Shown here one piece after another: positions 24,180 through 32,790 of a DNA stretch of 43,838 nucleotides (position 1 is its first letter; each line of letters begins with the position of its first letter). Location of the stretch: positions 1 through 43,838 of the forward strand of contig NZ_JAENWM010000025.1 of assembly GCF_016650035.1 (NCBI RefSeq). Reading direction: 5' to 3'. This DNA is from Clostridium sp. Its GTDB lineage: Bacteria > Bacillota > Clostridia > Clostridiales > Clostridiaceae. The notes under the pieces were generated by a model that did not search any database, was not told the origin of the DNA, and saw only the letters and a list, made by a program, of their open reading frames with translations. Position numbers and translations under genes: made by a program.

Positions 24180-24231
24180 GGGGATGTAGCTCAGCTGGGA
24201 GAGTACTTGGATGGCATTTCAGCGTTCAATT
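24180..24231 (+). pseudogene. Broken tRNA-Ala(GGC)
   Basis: Positions 24180-24217 match the 5' half of a Firmicute tRNA-Ala: acceptor GGGGATG, D arm with AGCTCAGCTGGGAGAG, and anticodon loop ATGGCAT with GGC. The 3' anticodon stem and variable loop are missing, a vestigial T-arm (CAGCGTTCAAT) follows, and there is no matching acceptor 3' strand. It marks the border between the conserved genes and the accessory region, as expected for an integration site that has since decayed. Confidence 0.7.
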
Positions 24232-24308
24232 TGAAGAAATAGCATGTAAAAATGGGCTTAGAGCCTTGAATTATAAGGGTTTGGAGTAGATTTAGATATA
24301 ATAATAAA

Positions 24309-24391
24309 GTAGCCAAAACTTGGTGTCTAGCCTTGTATTTTGGTGCCTTTTATTGCCTGTTTTGCTATATTGGCTACGGTTTGGCTACATA
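24309..24391. repeat. GTAGCCAAA-type inverted repeats, possible integrase arm sites
   Basis: GTAGCCAAAA (24309-24318) is repeated in inverted orientation as TTGGCTAC and TTTGGCTAC at about 24370-24391. A related copy, GTAGCCCAAATTTGGTGGCTAT, lies at 28042-28063 with 17 of 22 positions shared with 24309-24330. Such motifs beside a tRNA border fit tyrosine-recombinase arm sites, but no integrase gene is in the window. Confidence 0.4.
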
Positions 24392-24570
24392 GATTTTATG
24401 TAAATATGAGACTTTGATTAATTAATATATTGTTAAATCTGAAGCTGTAAAAATTAAGATGAAAAGTGGAATAGTCTACATGTTATGTGTTAAAACACTT
24501 AAAAAACTTGGAAACTATATTAAAATAAATTACCTAATGATGATAATACCTAAAATATATAAGAAAATTA

Positions 24571-24615
24571 AAAACCGTTAATACTCTAAAAATGAGTGTA
24601 ACGGTTTTTATTTTT
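24571..24615. terminator. Bidirectional intrinsic terminator
   Basis: AAAACCGTTA (24571-24580) pairs with TAACGGTTTT (24599-24608), with an inner ACTC/GAGT helix and T-runs in both directions. The remaining 24232-24972 stretch holds no intact gene that I can see. Confidence 0.75.
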
Positions 24616-24972
24616 ACCCTCAAGATGATACAAGAGGAAGCATATAATAAATCTGGAGCTGTATCATAAGTAGTATTTAATTAAGTGAAAGACTTGGGAA
24701 TTATAATTAAATGAGAAATAGAGTGAATATTTTAAAATATGTAGGATCTTCTTTTATTTAACAAGTAATTGTTGCGGACATAGAATAGAATTTTCGTGTA
24801 GTTCTAAAAACAATATACTTGTGAAGCAAATTAATATACTTAATGCTAAATAAGTTAATATACTCATCTCTTAAAATTTATTACAGTGGGCATTTTTACT
24901 TATATTGTTGTATAAAATTGTTAACAAGAGGTATATAATGTAATTAAAATATAAAGTATGGGGATTGATGAT

Positions 24973-26802
24973 ATGAGTAATGGGGAAGGTGTAGAGCAGA
25001 ATTATAATAAAGCTATAGAGTTGTATACAAGAGCCGCTGAACAAGGGTATGAGACAGCTCAAAATGATTTAGGGAATTGCTATCATAATGGAGAAGGTGT
25101 AGAACAGAATTATAACAAATCTGTGGAGTGGTATAGAAAAGCAGCTGAACAAGGATATGCTATCGCTCAATGTAATTTAGGAATATGTTATAAAAATGGA
25201 GAAGGCGTAGAACGGAATTATGAAAAGGGTGTGGAGTGGTATAGAAGAGCAGCTGAACAAGGATGTACTATTGCTCAATATAACTTAGCAGTTTCTTATG
25301 CGAATGGAGAAGGCGTAGAACAGAATTACGAAAAGGGAGTAGAGTGGTATATAAAAGCAGCTGAACAAGGGTATGAGAAAGCTCAATTTAATTTAGGAAT
25401 ATGTTATCATAATGGAGAAGGCGTAGAACAGAATTACGAAAAGGGTGTAGAATGGTTTAGAAAAGCAGCTGAACAAGGATATGCTATTGCTCAAAATAGC
25501 TTAGCAGTTTCTTATGCGAATGGAGAAGGCGTAGAACAAAATTATGAAAAGGGAGTAGAGTGGTATATAAAAGCAGCTGAACAAGGATATGCTAAAGCTC
25601 AAATTAATTTAGGAATATGCTATCATAATGGAGAAGGCGTAGAACAGAATTACGAAAAGGGAGTAGAATGGTATATAAAAGCAGCTGAACAAGGATATGC
25701 GACTGCTCAAAATAGCTTAGCAGTTTCTTATGCGAATGGAAAAGGCGTAGAGCAGAATTATAACAAAGCTGTGGAATGGTTTAGAAAAGCAGCTGAACAA
25801 GGACATGCTAGTGCTCAATATAGCTTAGCAATTTGCTATGATAATGGAGAGGGCATAGAGCAGAATTATGAAAAGGGTGTAGAGTGGTATATAAAAGGAG
25901 CTGAACAAGGGGATGCTAGTGCTCAGTGTAATTTAGGATTTTGTTATGAAAAAGGAAAAGGCATACAAATAAATTATGTTAAAGCTATTGAATTATATAG
26001 GAAAGCAGCTGATCAAGGATATTATATGGCACAGTTTAATCTAGGTGTTTGTTATGAGAATGGAGAAATCGTAGAAGAAAACTTTAAAAAAGCTGTAGAA
26101 TGGTTTAAAAAAGCAGCTGATCAAGGGTTTACTCGTGCTCAATATAGCTTAGCAGTTTGTTATGATGAAGAAAAAGGTGTAAAACAAAATTTTAGCAAAG
26201 CTGTGGAGTGGTACAGAAAAGCAGCTCAAACGGGGGATAAGTATGCACAATGTAATTTGGGGTATATGTATTTAGAAGGAAGAGGTGTGGCAAAAGATAG
26301 AGAAGAAGCGAAAAGGTGGTTCCAAAAATCAGCGAAGCGTGGTTATAAAAGAGCTAAAGATGCGTTGGTAAATATTACATTATTAAAGGAGTTTAATGAA
26401 CAAGCAGAAAGATTTGCATTAAATAAAGAATGGGGAATAGATGCTATTGAAATTAACAAGAAAATTATTAAAATTGATAGAAAAAATTTATTAGCATATA
26501 CAAGGCTTGCTAAGTGTTATATTGAAATTGGTAAAATTGATGATGCAAAAAAAACATATAAACTTGTATTGATATATGATAAAGAGAATACAATAGCAAA
26601 AAATGCTCTTTCGAAATTAGAAGATTACCAACCTAATAGACATATTCCATTAAACAATTTAACAAATGTTATACGTGGAAATTATATTAATCATTGTCAT
26701 AACTGTAGAAATACAATTACGGATCAAATGGTTAGATGTGATAAGTGTGGTTGGCATATTTGTGACGAATGCGGTGCGTGCGGATGTGGCTACAGAAGAT
26801 AG
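24973..26802 (+). CDS. Sel1-repeat protein with TPR and C-terminal Cys-rich (zinc ribbon-like) end
   Basis: About 609 residues: thirteen Sel1-like repeats of 36 residues (consensus AQxxLGxCYxNGEGVEQNYxKAVEWYRKAAEQGYA split over two helices), then a TPR-like pair (AYTRLAKCYIEIGKIDDAKKTY) and a Cys-rich tail with HCHNC, CDKCGWHIC and CGACGCG that could bind zinc. Such proteins scaffold other proteins. No signal peptide is present, so it is cytoplasmic. The first repeat is incomplete at the N-terminus. I chose ATG 24973, 8 nt after GGGGA; ATG 24958 is possible. The middle repeats show recent 216-bp duplication. Confidence 0.85.
   Translation: MSNGEGVEQNYNKAIELYTRAAEQGYETAQNDLGNCYHNGEGVEQNYNKSVEWYRKAAEQGYAIAQCNLGICYKNGEGVERNYEKGVEWYRRAAEQGCTIAQYNLAVSYANGEGVEQNYEKGVEWYIKAAEQGYEKAQFNLGICYHNGEGVEQNYEKGVEWFRKAAEQGYAIAQNSLAVSYANGEGVEQNYEKGVEWYIKAAEQGYAKAQINLGICYHNGEGVEQNYEKGVEWYIKAAEQGYATAQNSLAVSYANGKGVEQNYNKAVEWFRKAAEQGHASAQYSLAICYDNGEGIEQNYEKGVEWYIKGAEQGDASAQCNLGFCYEKGKGIQINYVKAIELYRKAADQGYYMAQFNLGVCYENGEIVEENFKKAVEWFKKAADQGFTRAQYSLAVCYDEEKGVKQNFSKAVEWYRKAAQTGDKYAQCNLGYMYLEGRGVAKDREEAKRWFQKSAKRGYKRAKDALVNITLLKEFNEQAERFALNKEWGIDAIEINKKIIKIDRKNLLAYTRLAKCYIEIGKIDDAKKTYKLVLIYDKENTIAKNALSKLEDYQPNRHIPLNNLTNVIRGNYINHCHNCRNTITDQMVRCDKCGWHICDECGACGCGYRR
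25291..25938 (+). repeat. 216-bp higher-order tandem repeat inside the Sel1 gene
   Basis: The word GTTTCTTATGCGAATGGA recurs at 25291, 25507 and 25723, exactly 216 bp (two Sel1 units) apart, with near-identical DNA between. This shows recent unequal recombination in coding DNA. It is not a CRISPR array: there are no spacers and the frame is open. Confidence 0.8.
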
Positions 26803-26876
26803 TTGTTTAAAGTTAAGGCTAATATAAATTAAATAGTAATGTACCTTTTATAATTTATAGATATGGAGAATTGCTT

Positions 26877-28019
26877 ATGGGGGTATCGTTTGATTTTAGT
26901 AAGAAATTTGAGGTTGACCAGATAAAAAAATTCAGAAACTTTATAAATGGAAATAATTATTTTGTTCTAAACAAATATAAGAACATAAATAGTAAGAACA
27001 GATGGAGCATAATATGTTCATGCATGGACTGGATTACTGTAGCGGTTGATTTTATTAATTCGACTGAGATAAAAAATAAGAGTGAAAATATTATGAGCAT
27101 GCAAGTTTATACGATGATTTCTTCATATGATATAATAATTGATGCAATTATTCAGTTACATAGAGTATTCTTTAATACTAGAAATTCGCCATTTGAGAAT
27201 GATAGGTCAATATTTAAGGAGAAGCTAACTGATGAAAAATATTTTAAGCACATAAGAGCAGTATTTGGTGCGCACCCAGTTAATCTTGATGATATTTATG
27301 ATAGTAATAGCAAAAAGAAATATTTTGCAAGTTGGGCATCAGCAAGAGCGGTTTCAAAATATGATATGCATGTGTTCTTATATAGTAATATTCCAGGCGA
27401 ACCAGCTAAAGAATTTGGAATAGAATTTTACTTAATACATGAACTGGTGCTAAAATATTATAATTACTTGAATATAATTGTGGAAGAGATTAAGAAGCAA
27501 TATGAAGGGAGTTTATGTGAAAAAAGAGCACAGGTTATAGAGAAAAAGCAGGATATTTTAGAACAGATAGAAGTATTGAAAAATGAAAGAAAGTTAAGAT
27601 TCAATGATTGTTATAGTATCGAATTAGACGAGCTTGAGATGATGTTTAATTCAAGGTGTACCTTTATAGAGAATCAATCAGCATTTAATGAATATTTGAA
27701 AGAGCTAGAAAAAGTAGTTGAGGAACTTCATAGTAATTTACAATCTATGAAGTTTGGGGAGCTGGAAACAGACTATATTATAAATCCAGGAAGTTCTTTT
27801 GATAGGCAATATGATTATGAGAAGGTTTTCAACTATATTTATGGGGATGATGATAATTTATCATATCATATGTTTCCAAATCATTATAAGAGGATTCAGG
27901 TTGAATTGTTAGGTATAAAGACATTTGACAGTAGCTTAAGTAAGAATGAGCTTTTGTTGACTATTAAAGCAGGGTTATATTTTAAAGAAAAACAAAAGAA
28001 GGTTGGTGAACGAAAATGA
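26877..28019 (+). CDS. Uncharacterised helical protein with HEPN-like RxxxxxH motif
   Basis: A 380-residue, mostly helical soluble protein. Residues 121-134 read KYFKHIRAVFGAHP, in which R127 and H133 match the Rx4-6H catalytic motif of HEPN ribonucleases found in many toxins and abortive-infection proteins. Two coiled-coil stretches follow (205-245 and 265-300). I chose ATG 26877, 7 nt after GGAGA. It lies 75 nt after the Sel1 gene, so the two may act together. I recognise no named family; the HEPN reading rests on one motif and context. Confidence 0.5.
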   Translation: MGVSFDFSKKFEVDQIKKFRNFINGNNYFVLNKYKNINSKNRWSIICSCMDWITVAVDFINSTEIKNKSENIMSMQVYTMISSYDIIIDAIIQLHRVFFNTRNSPFENDRSIFKEKLTDEKYFKHIRAVFGAHPVNLDDIYDSNSKKKYFASWASARAVSKYDMHVFLYSNIPGEPAKEFGIEFYLIHELVLKYYNYLNIIVEEIKKQYEGSLCEKRAQVIEKKQDILEQIEVLKNERKLRFNDCYSIELDELEMMFNSRCTFIENQSAFNEYLKELEKVVEELHSNLQSMKFGELETDYIINPGSSFDRQYDYEKVFNYIYGDDDNLSYHMFPNHYKRIQVELLGIKTFDSSLSKNELLLTIKAGLYFKEKQKKVGERK

Positions 28020-28096
28020 CGGCTATTAGCTTTAATAAAAAGTAGCCCAAATTTGGTGGCTATCTAATATAAAAAGAACATGGGGGTAGAACATAT

Positions 28097-28948
28097 ATGC
28101 GATTATACAAATATTTATTGATAACAGATGAAATTATAAATAACCCTTATTTTTTCAAAGAGTCTGTCTTTACAAAAGAGTATCAGCACCATAAAACGAA
28201 CAAAAAGGATATTAAAAAGGCCGAAGTTGTAGTTGAGTATAAAAACAAATTTTACACATATCTTAATGATGAAAATATAGTATTTATGTCTTTTGATTAT
28301 CCAAATTACAGTCAATACAAAAAAGCATATGCCATTATAGATAAGGAAGATATAGATAAAATTAGAGCTAGTATAATAAAACATAAAACAAAATGGTCTG
28401 CAAATCATGATACTGAAAATAAGCAAGAAAATTTAGAAGCATCACTTAATCAAATAAAACTTTTTAGAGATGCAGGCGTTCTTGATGATAATGATATTCC
28501 ACCTGGAAAAGTATTTGATGATGAAAGTTGGATAATAAAAAGTAAGTTTAGAACTGGTGGATACATAAATCAAGGTAATATTAATAAATATAAGCTGCAC
28601 CATTTTTTATTTGGTGTTTCAGGTGATAGTACTAAGCACTACATTCATCATCGGGGACATACGTTTGATAATAGGAAAAATTTAATATCAGATATTCTAA
28701 TATTAAAGCATGATGATATACATAAAACACAAGAGCCTACCAAAGATATTTACAGAGGCAAACATATTATGAGAGGAAACTTTTATGATACTGCACTTGA
28801 TTGTAATTGTAAATTTTATAAAGATAAGTCTACAACGCCAGAATGTGATGATTATTGTCCTGGTACTTTATTAATTGAGAATATTGATAGTTTTAATAAA
28901 TTTATGGGCATTATAGATTCTAGTGATTATTTAAATATGCCAAAATAG
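28097..28948 (+). CDS. Putative HNH endonuclease-like protein
   Basis: A 283-residue protein whose segment KLHHFLFG...HYIHHRGHTFDNRKNLI (H168 to L196) matches the His-Asn-His pattern of HNH_3-type homing and phage endonucleases (H168/H169, H184/H185, N192, N195). A downstream Cys set (C236, C238, C250, C254) could bind zinc. GGGGGT lies before ATG 28097. The N-terminal 150 residues are unrecognised. It is followed by a strong terminator and is probably a mobile-element or defence nuclease. Confidence 0.6.
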   Translation: MRLYKYLLITDEIINNPYFFKESVFTKEYQHHKTNKKDIKKAEVVVEYKNKFYTYLNDENIVFMSFDYPNYSQYKKAYAIIDKEDIDKIRASIIKHKTKWSANHDTENKQENLEASLNQIKLFRDAGVLDDNDIPPGKVFDDESWIIKSKFRTGGYINQGNINKYKLHHFLFGVSGDSTKHYIHHRGHTFDNRKNLISDILILKHDDIHKTQEPTKDIYRGKHIMRGNFYDTALDCNCKFYKDKSTTPECDDYCPGTLLIENIDSFNKFMGIIDSSDYLNMPK

Positions 28949-28966
28949 TATATTAGTCTATATATT

Positions 28967-29009
28967 TAAGAGCTTAGCTACATTTTTGTAGAAAAGCTCT
29001 TATTTTTTA
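28967..29009 (+). terminator. Intrinsic terminator after the HNH-like gene
   Basis: TAAGAGCTT (28967-28975) pairs with AAGCTCTTA (28994-29002), with an inner CTAC/GTAG helix, followed by six T. Confidence 0.82.
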
Positions 29010-29224
29010 TCAACATACCCAGCTTAATCAAAAAGCTGTTAATTAGTTTTTTTCAAAGGGTTAAGAAAAAACTCACTAAGCACTAATTTTTAAGTGCTGT
29101 TTGTGAAGGATTCGAACTCTATCACTTATGAAAGTTGGTAGAAAATATGGAAACAAAAACTGTTAATGGAATGAGATTGGGTAGTAAGGCACCAGAAAAT
29201 TTTAATAATGAGGAGGTTAGCAAC

Positions 29225-30262
29225 ATGGAGAACGAAAGAATTAACGTAGAAGATTTTGAGGAAGGTGATAAGATCATTGATTTACTAAGAAAAGGTAATT
29301 GTTTTAAGCATACAGCAAAGATGGCTAAGGTCATGGAAGGTCAATATGGCGGTGGTTTTTATGCTGCTATATATCAAGACGCAGGAACTAGGAATAGTAA
29401 AATAGGAGTAGCCATTGAATATCCAGATGGAACAGAATCAAAACTTCTAATATTTTCACAAGGGGAGTATCTGTTGGCAGGGCAAAAAGGATTTAAGCAT
29501 ACCACCATTAATAGCAAAGGCAGAGCAACTACCAAAACATTGACATTTGTTAAAAAATTCGAAGACTCATTAATGGATTATATGTCACCTAATATGCCTA
29601 TTTGGCCTGATACTTTAATGCGTACTATATTTGCAAAGTATGATAAACTTCCTGAAATAAAAGCTTTTGAGTTAGCTCCTGGCATAGATGAAATTTACAA
29701 ATATCTTTTGATGATTGCAAATGAGCTTTCATCAGGTGAAAATAATGGATATATAAATCATAAGGATTACTACCGCTTTAGGACAGATGACTTTGAGAAA
29801 ATAGCAAAAGGACTGGGAATGAAGGTAAGTTCGCTAGTTGATACATTAAATTCCTATGGTGTAATCAGTCGTACACCAAGCTCTGTTGGTTCTCAAACAA
29901 GAATCAGATATAAAAATGAAAATTTTAACACATACAACATTTGTAAGCAATCATCTGCTGTTCATGTTAATGTACAAAAAAATGTTGAAGGAGAATTTCC
30001 TACAGTAAAATTTGATAGAAAATATTTATCTGCATCTGATAAATGCAAATTTAAAACGCAAGAAGCAGAAAAAGAATTTGAATTGAAGTTGGGAATTAAA
30101 AACTTGTTTTCAGTGCAACTTGGGAATGAATTTGGGGTAGATATTGCAATGGAGAAGTCTGATAGCGTAGAAAGTTCCAAAAGTTCTAAATTAGATGTCG
30201 TTGAAAATTCTAATAGTACTGAGTATGAGAATATAGAAAGTTCTAAAAGTTCTAAATTGTAA
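29225..30262 (+). CDS. Hypothetical protein with winged-helix-like segment and Ser/Lys repeat tail
   Basis: A 345-residue protein of no family I know. The best start is ATG 29225, with GAGGAGG 8 nt upstream; the frame is open back to 29135 but without a good ribosome site. Residues about 205-240 (FEKIAKGLGMKVSSLVDTLNSYGVISR) look like a winged-helix DNA-binding segment. The C-terminus carries two copies of ESSKSSKL separated by an Asn/Ser-rich linker, probably disordered. Codon use and context suggest plasmid or phage accessory DNA. Confidence 0.55.
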   Translation: MENERINVEDFEEGDKIIDLLRKGNCFKHTAKMAKVMEGQYGGGFYAAIYQDAGTRNSKIGVAIEYPDGTESKLLIFSQGEYLLAGQKGFKHTTINSKGRATTKTLTFVKKFEDSLMDYMSPNMPIWPDTLMRTIFAKYDKLPEIKAFELAPGIDEIYKYLLMIANELSSGENNGYINHKDYYRFRTDDFEKIAKGLGMKVSSLVDTLNSYGVISRTPSSVGSQTRIRYKNENFNTYNICKQSSAVHVNVQKNVEGEFPTVKFDRKYLSASDKCKFKTQEAEKEFELKLGIKNLFSVQLGNEFGVDIAMEKSDSVESSKSSKLDVVENSNSTEYENIESSKSSKL

Positions 30263-30681
30263 AATGTAGTTAAAATACAATTTAGTACAAAATTACATCG
30301 AAAATTATTTTAGCTAATTAATGAAAAAAATATCTCTCTCGTGAATCTAGAGTGATATTTGAGTATTAAGCAACTAAAACTAATTTTATTGTTCATGATT
30401 CACCGCCTAGTTATGAAAATACAAATATTAAAATATAATTAATAATTTAATTTTAATGTAATGCCACTAAATAAACATATAGATTAGTAATTAATAGTAA
30501 CTGGAAAAACTGTAGATAGATAGCTACTTAATAATATATACCTAGTGGGTTAATGGTAAAACGACATAACCCAATAATTAACATGGTAAGTATTACCATA
30601 AAAGACGAATTATCAAAGTTTAACGGGCTTAAAATACTAGTTTAGTATAGATATAATTTTAAAGAATGGAGGATGCATTAA
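30263..30681. other. Gene-free gap with two small hairpins
   Basis: No coding frame stands out. GGGTTA and TAACCC (about 30547-30573) and ATGGTAA with TTACCAT (about 30583-30599) form two consecutive 7-bp hairpins upstream of the 30682 gene. They do not fit a tRNA and have no T-run. Role unknown. Confidence 0.35.
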
Positions 30682-31125
30682 ATGGTTAATATTGAACTAA
30701 CAAAAGAGTTAAAGAAAAAATACAGACATAGGATAAAGCACTGCTATAATAACGCTAAAAGTTTACTTAAAAATAAGGAAACAGAATATATGGTAATAGG
30801 CTATTTATATGATGCTGAATGTAAGCTATATGTTAGGCATGCATGGGGAGTAAAAGATAATAAGATAATAGATACTAGTTTGAATGAATGGACAACAGAG
30901 AAAGTTGGAGTGTTAGTTTACTACCCGCTATTCAAAATTAATAATATAGTTGAAATTATACGTAAAACTTCAGGTCCTGCAGCTTTGGAGATAGATCCAG
31001 AAAAAGAATATACATTCTTAATGAAGAAGTTAAGGAATACTAACGAAGTCATGAAGTGTGCTATACAAAGTAAACACTATGCATTAGTAAATTATATACT
31101 AGAAAATTATACATTATCTATTTAA
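30682..31125 (+). CDS. Hypothetical protein with papain-like Cys-His-Asp pattern
   Basis: A 147-residue protein with GGAGG 9 nt before ATG 30682. The order HCYNNA (C21), YVRHAWGV (H53) and IIDTSL (D64) is the spacing and wording seen in papain-like/transglutaminase-fold phage and plasmid proteins, where Cys, His and Asp form the catalytic triad. The fold is unproven, and the protein could equally be a non-catalytic relative. The C-terminal 50 residues look like ankyrin-style helices (KSKHYALVNYILENY). Confidence 0.5.
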   Translation: MVNIELTKELKKKYRHRIKHCYNNAKSLLKNKETEYMVIGYLYDAECKLYVRHAWGVKDNKIIDTSLNEWTTEKVGVLVYYPLFKINNIVEIIRKTSGPAALEIDPEKEYTFLMKKLRNTNEVMKCAIQSKHYALVNYILENYTLSI

Positions 31126-31432
31126 AATATGCCAGAAGTTAGGTAGTGTGGAATATTAGATATACTAGGAGAAACTTTTAAGGTAGTTTGTTAAGTTAAT
31201 ATTACACATATATTGGGTTGATGGGTAGATTTTATAAAGTAGTACAATTTTAAATGTGGGTGAAAGCAGTGGGGACAGCTACTGAACTGGGAAGTATTTT
31301 CAAAGCAAATGGCAGTTTTAAAGTAGTCAGGCTCGATTCATCAAAACAAGTAATGTTTAACTAGAATCAGGTTCTAATACAAAACAACTTTGAGTATACA
31401 AGATAAAAACAAAGCGATGCAACATATGTAAA

Positions 31433-31518
31433 AATAGTAAATTAGTGATATGAATAGTGATTTGGTGGTGTAAAAATAGTGATTTGGTGGTGTAAAAATA
31501 GTAAATTAGTGATGCGAA
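31433..31518 (+). repeat. Iteron-like 20-22-bp direct repeats
   Basis: Four head-to-tail units: 31433-31452, 31453-31474, 31475-31496 and 31497-31518. Units two and three are identical (AATAGTGATTTGGTGGTG plus TAAA); one and four share AATAGTAAATTAGTGAT. They end 30 nt before the start of the HTH protein at 31549, typical of an autoregulatory or replication-initiator binding array. The rest of 31126-31548 has no gene. Confidence 0.65.
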
Positions 31519-31548
31519 GAGAGTAAATTGATATGAGGAGGAGATAAA

Positions 31549-32226
31549 ATGGATAAGAATATTAATGAATTATTGTTAGAGATTGAAGTAATTGTAAATA
31601 AACATTTGACAGATGATAGTAGAACAGAGGCACTAGGGTTAATAGAAGAGATAAGCAATAAGAATGAAGAAGGTAGTTATGTAATTTCAATCTATGAAAT
31701 AGAAAACAATAGTTTAAGTAACTCAGTAAAAAAATTTACTGAGTTACTAAAAAAAACTAATGAGCAAATAAACAGTTTAAGGAGTAAGTTAGTCGAAGCA
31801 TATATAAGAGAAACAAATATAACTAGGGAATATGAGGCCAAGCTTGCAGGATTAAATGAATTTGATACATTAGCACAACAACTGGAAGTAAAGCCTGAAT
31901 ATGATACAAATTATGGGCATTTAAAGAAAGTTGAAGAAGGAAACATTGCATTTAAAAGTAACATAGACACTTTAAGAATAATTAAACTATATTTAGAAGG
32001 CAATAGTGCACTTAAAATAATGAATATACTAAATGAAGGTATAGATAAAGATAGAATAAGTAAAGAGGGTGTATCTAGGCAAACTATAGTAAATAGGTTA
32101 AAAGCTGTTGGTTTATGGGGAAATATAGAAAAGTGGCATCTTACAGCGAGGACAGTAGAGGAAATAGATTACATTACAAGACATGGAATAGAAATTAGTA
32201 GTTTAAATGTCTTGAGTGATAAATAG
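31549..32226 (+). CDS. Coiled-coil/HTH protein downstream of iterons
   Basis: A 225-residue protein: an N-terminal acidic helical part, a coiled coil around residues 55-100 (VKKFTELLKKTNEQINSLRSK), and a C-terminal helix-turn-helix at about 145-190 (SALKIMNILNEGIDKDR, EGVSRQTIVNRLKAVGLW). AGGAGG lies before ATG 31549. The four direct repeats immediately upstream are its likely binding sites. It resembles small plasmid or phage DNA-binding proteins, but no replication-initiator family is evident. Confidence 0.6.
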   Translation: MDKNINELLLEIEVIVNKHLTDDSRTEALGLIEEISNKNEEGSYVISIYEIENNSLSNSVKKFTELLKKTNEQINSLRSKLVEAYIRETNITREYEAKLAGLNEFDTLAQQLEVKPEYDTNYGHLKKVEEGNIAFKSNIDTLRIIKLYLEGNSALKIMNILNEGIDKDRISKEGVSRQTIVNRLKAVGLWGNIEKWHLTARTVEEIDYITRHGIEISSLNVLSDK

Positions 32227-32322
32227 TAGGATAATTGTTATGATTATGAAATTGGTAACAAGCAATTATTTATAATAACGCACTCTAAAAACCATGATTG
32301 TTATGATTTAATACAAAAATGA

Positions 32323-32678
32323 GTTGTAACTGACATAAGAATAGAAAGTACAACTACTGGAGTAGTATTTGATGATAATGAATTCTATGATTTTGAATAT
32401 CCTGTATTATGAATAAATAATATCTTATGGTTTAAGTGTTTCAATAAAGTAGAAAGAAAGGACTGGTACATAAAAATTGATAGCGATAGTTTAGAAACAG
32501 AGATTTATATAGATAAAGTACTAATAACTGATTTATTAAGCAGTAATTCTAATATGGGAACTGGAAATCTAATAGGTTAATTTGTGAAAAGTTAAATCGT
32601 GCAAATAAGCAGATTTGTGACAGGGATAGAATAATAGATAAACTAGGAATTGAAAATAGAATACTTAAGAGAAAATGA
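32323..32678 (+). pseudogene. Decayed phage/plasmid-like ORF remnant
   Basis: A frame from 32323 to TAA 32580 is protein-like (TTTGVVFDDNEFYDFEYPVL, then WFKCFNKVERKDWYIKIDSD) but has an in-frame TGA at 32410-32412 and no clear start. A second frame, 32577-32678, encodes a coiled-coil tail (LNRANKQICDRDRIIDKLG). Together they look like one gene broken by a stop and a frameshift. Confidence 0.45.
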
Positions 32679-32744
32679 AAGCCGAGTGAAGATAAGAAAG
32701 GCGAATACTAGAAATTATAGTAATGATAAAGAATAAACAGTAAG

Positions 32745-32790
32745 TACTAACTAATTAAGCACTAGAGGTTAATTAGTTGGTATTTTTTAT
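32745..32790 (+). terminator. Intrinsic terminator
   Basis: A 14-position stem (32745-32758 with 32769-32782, one G-T pair) is followed by six T. Between here and 33442 I see only short broken frames. Confidence 0.7.

Noticed and set aside
25000-26350. Regular DNA repeats that could suggest a CRISPR array
   Set aside because: The repeats are 108/216 bp, in frame, without unique spacers, and encode Sel1 helices.
29101-29125. T-arm-like sequence GAAGGATTCGAAC on the minus strand
   Set aside because: Flanking bases do not form a T stem or acceptor stem, so no tRNA is supported.
30541-30605. Possible tRNA or riboswitch before the 30682 gene
   Set aside because: Two simple hairpins without cloverleaf or known aptamer features; kept only as hairpins.
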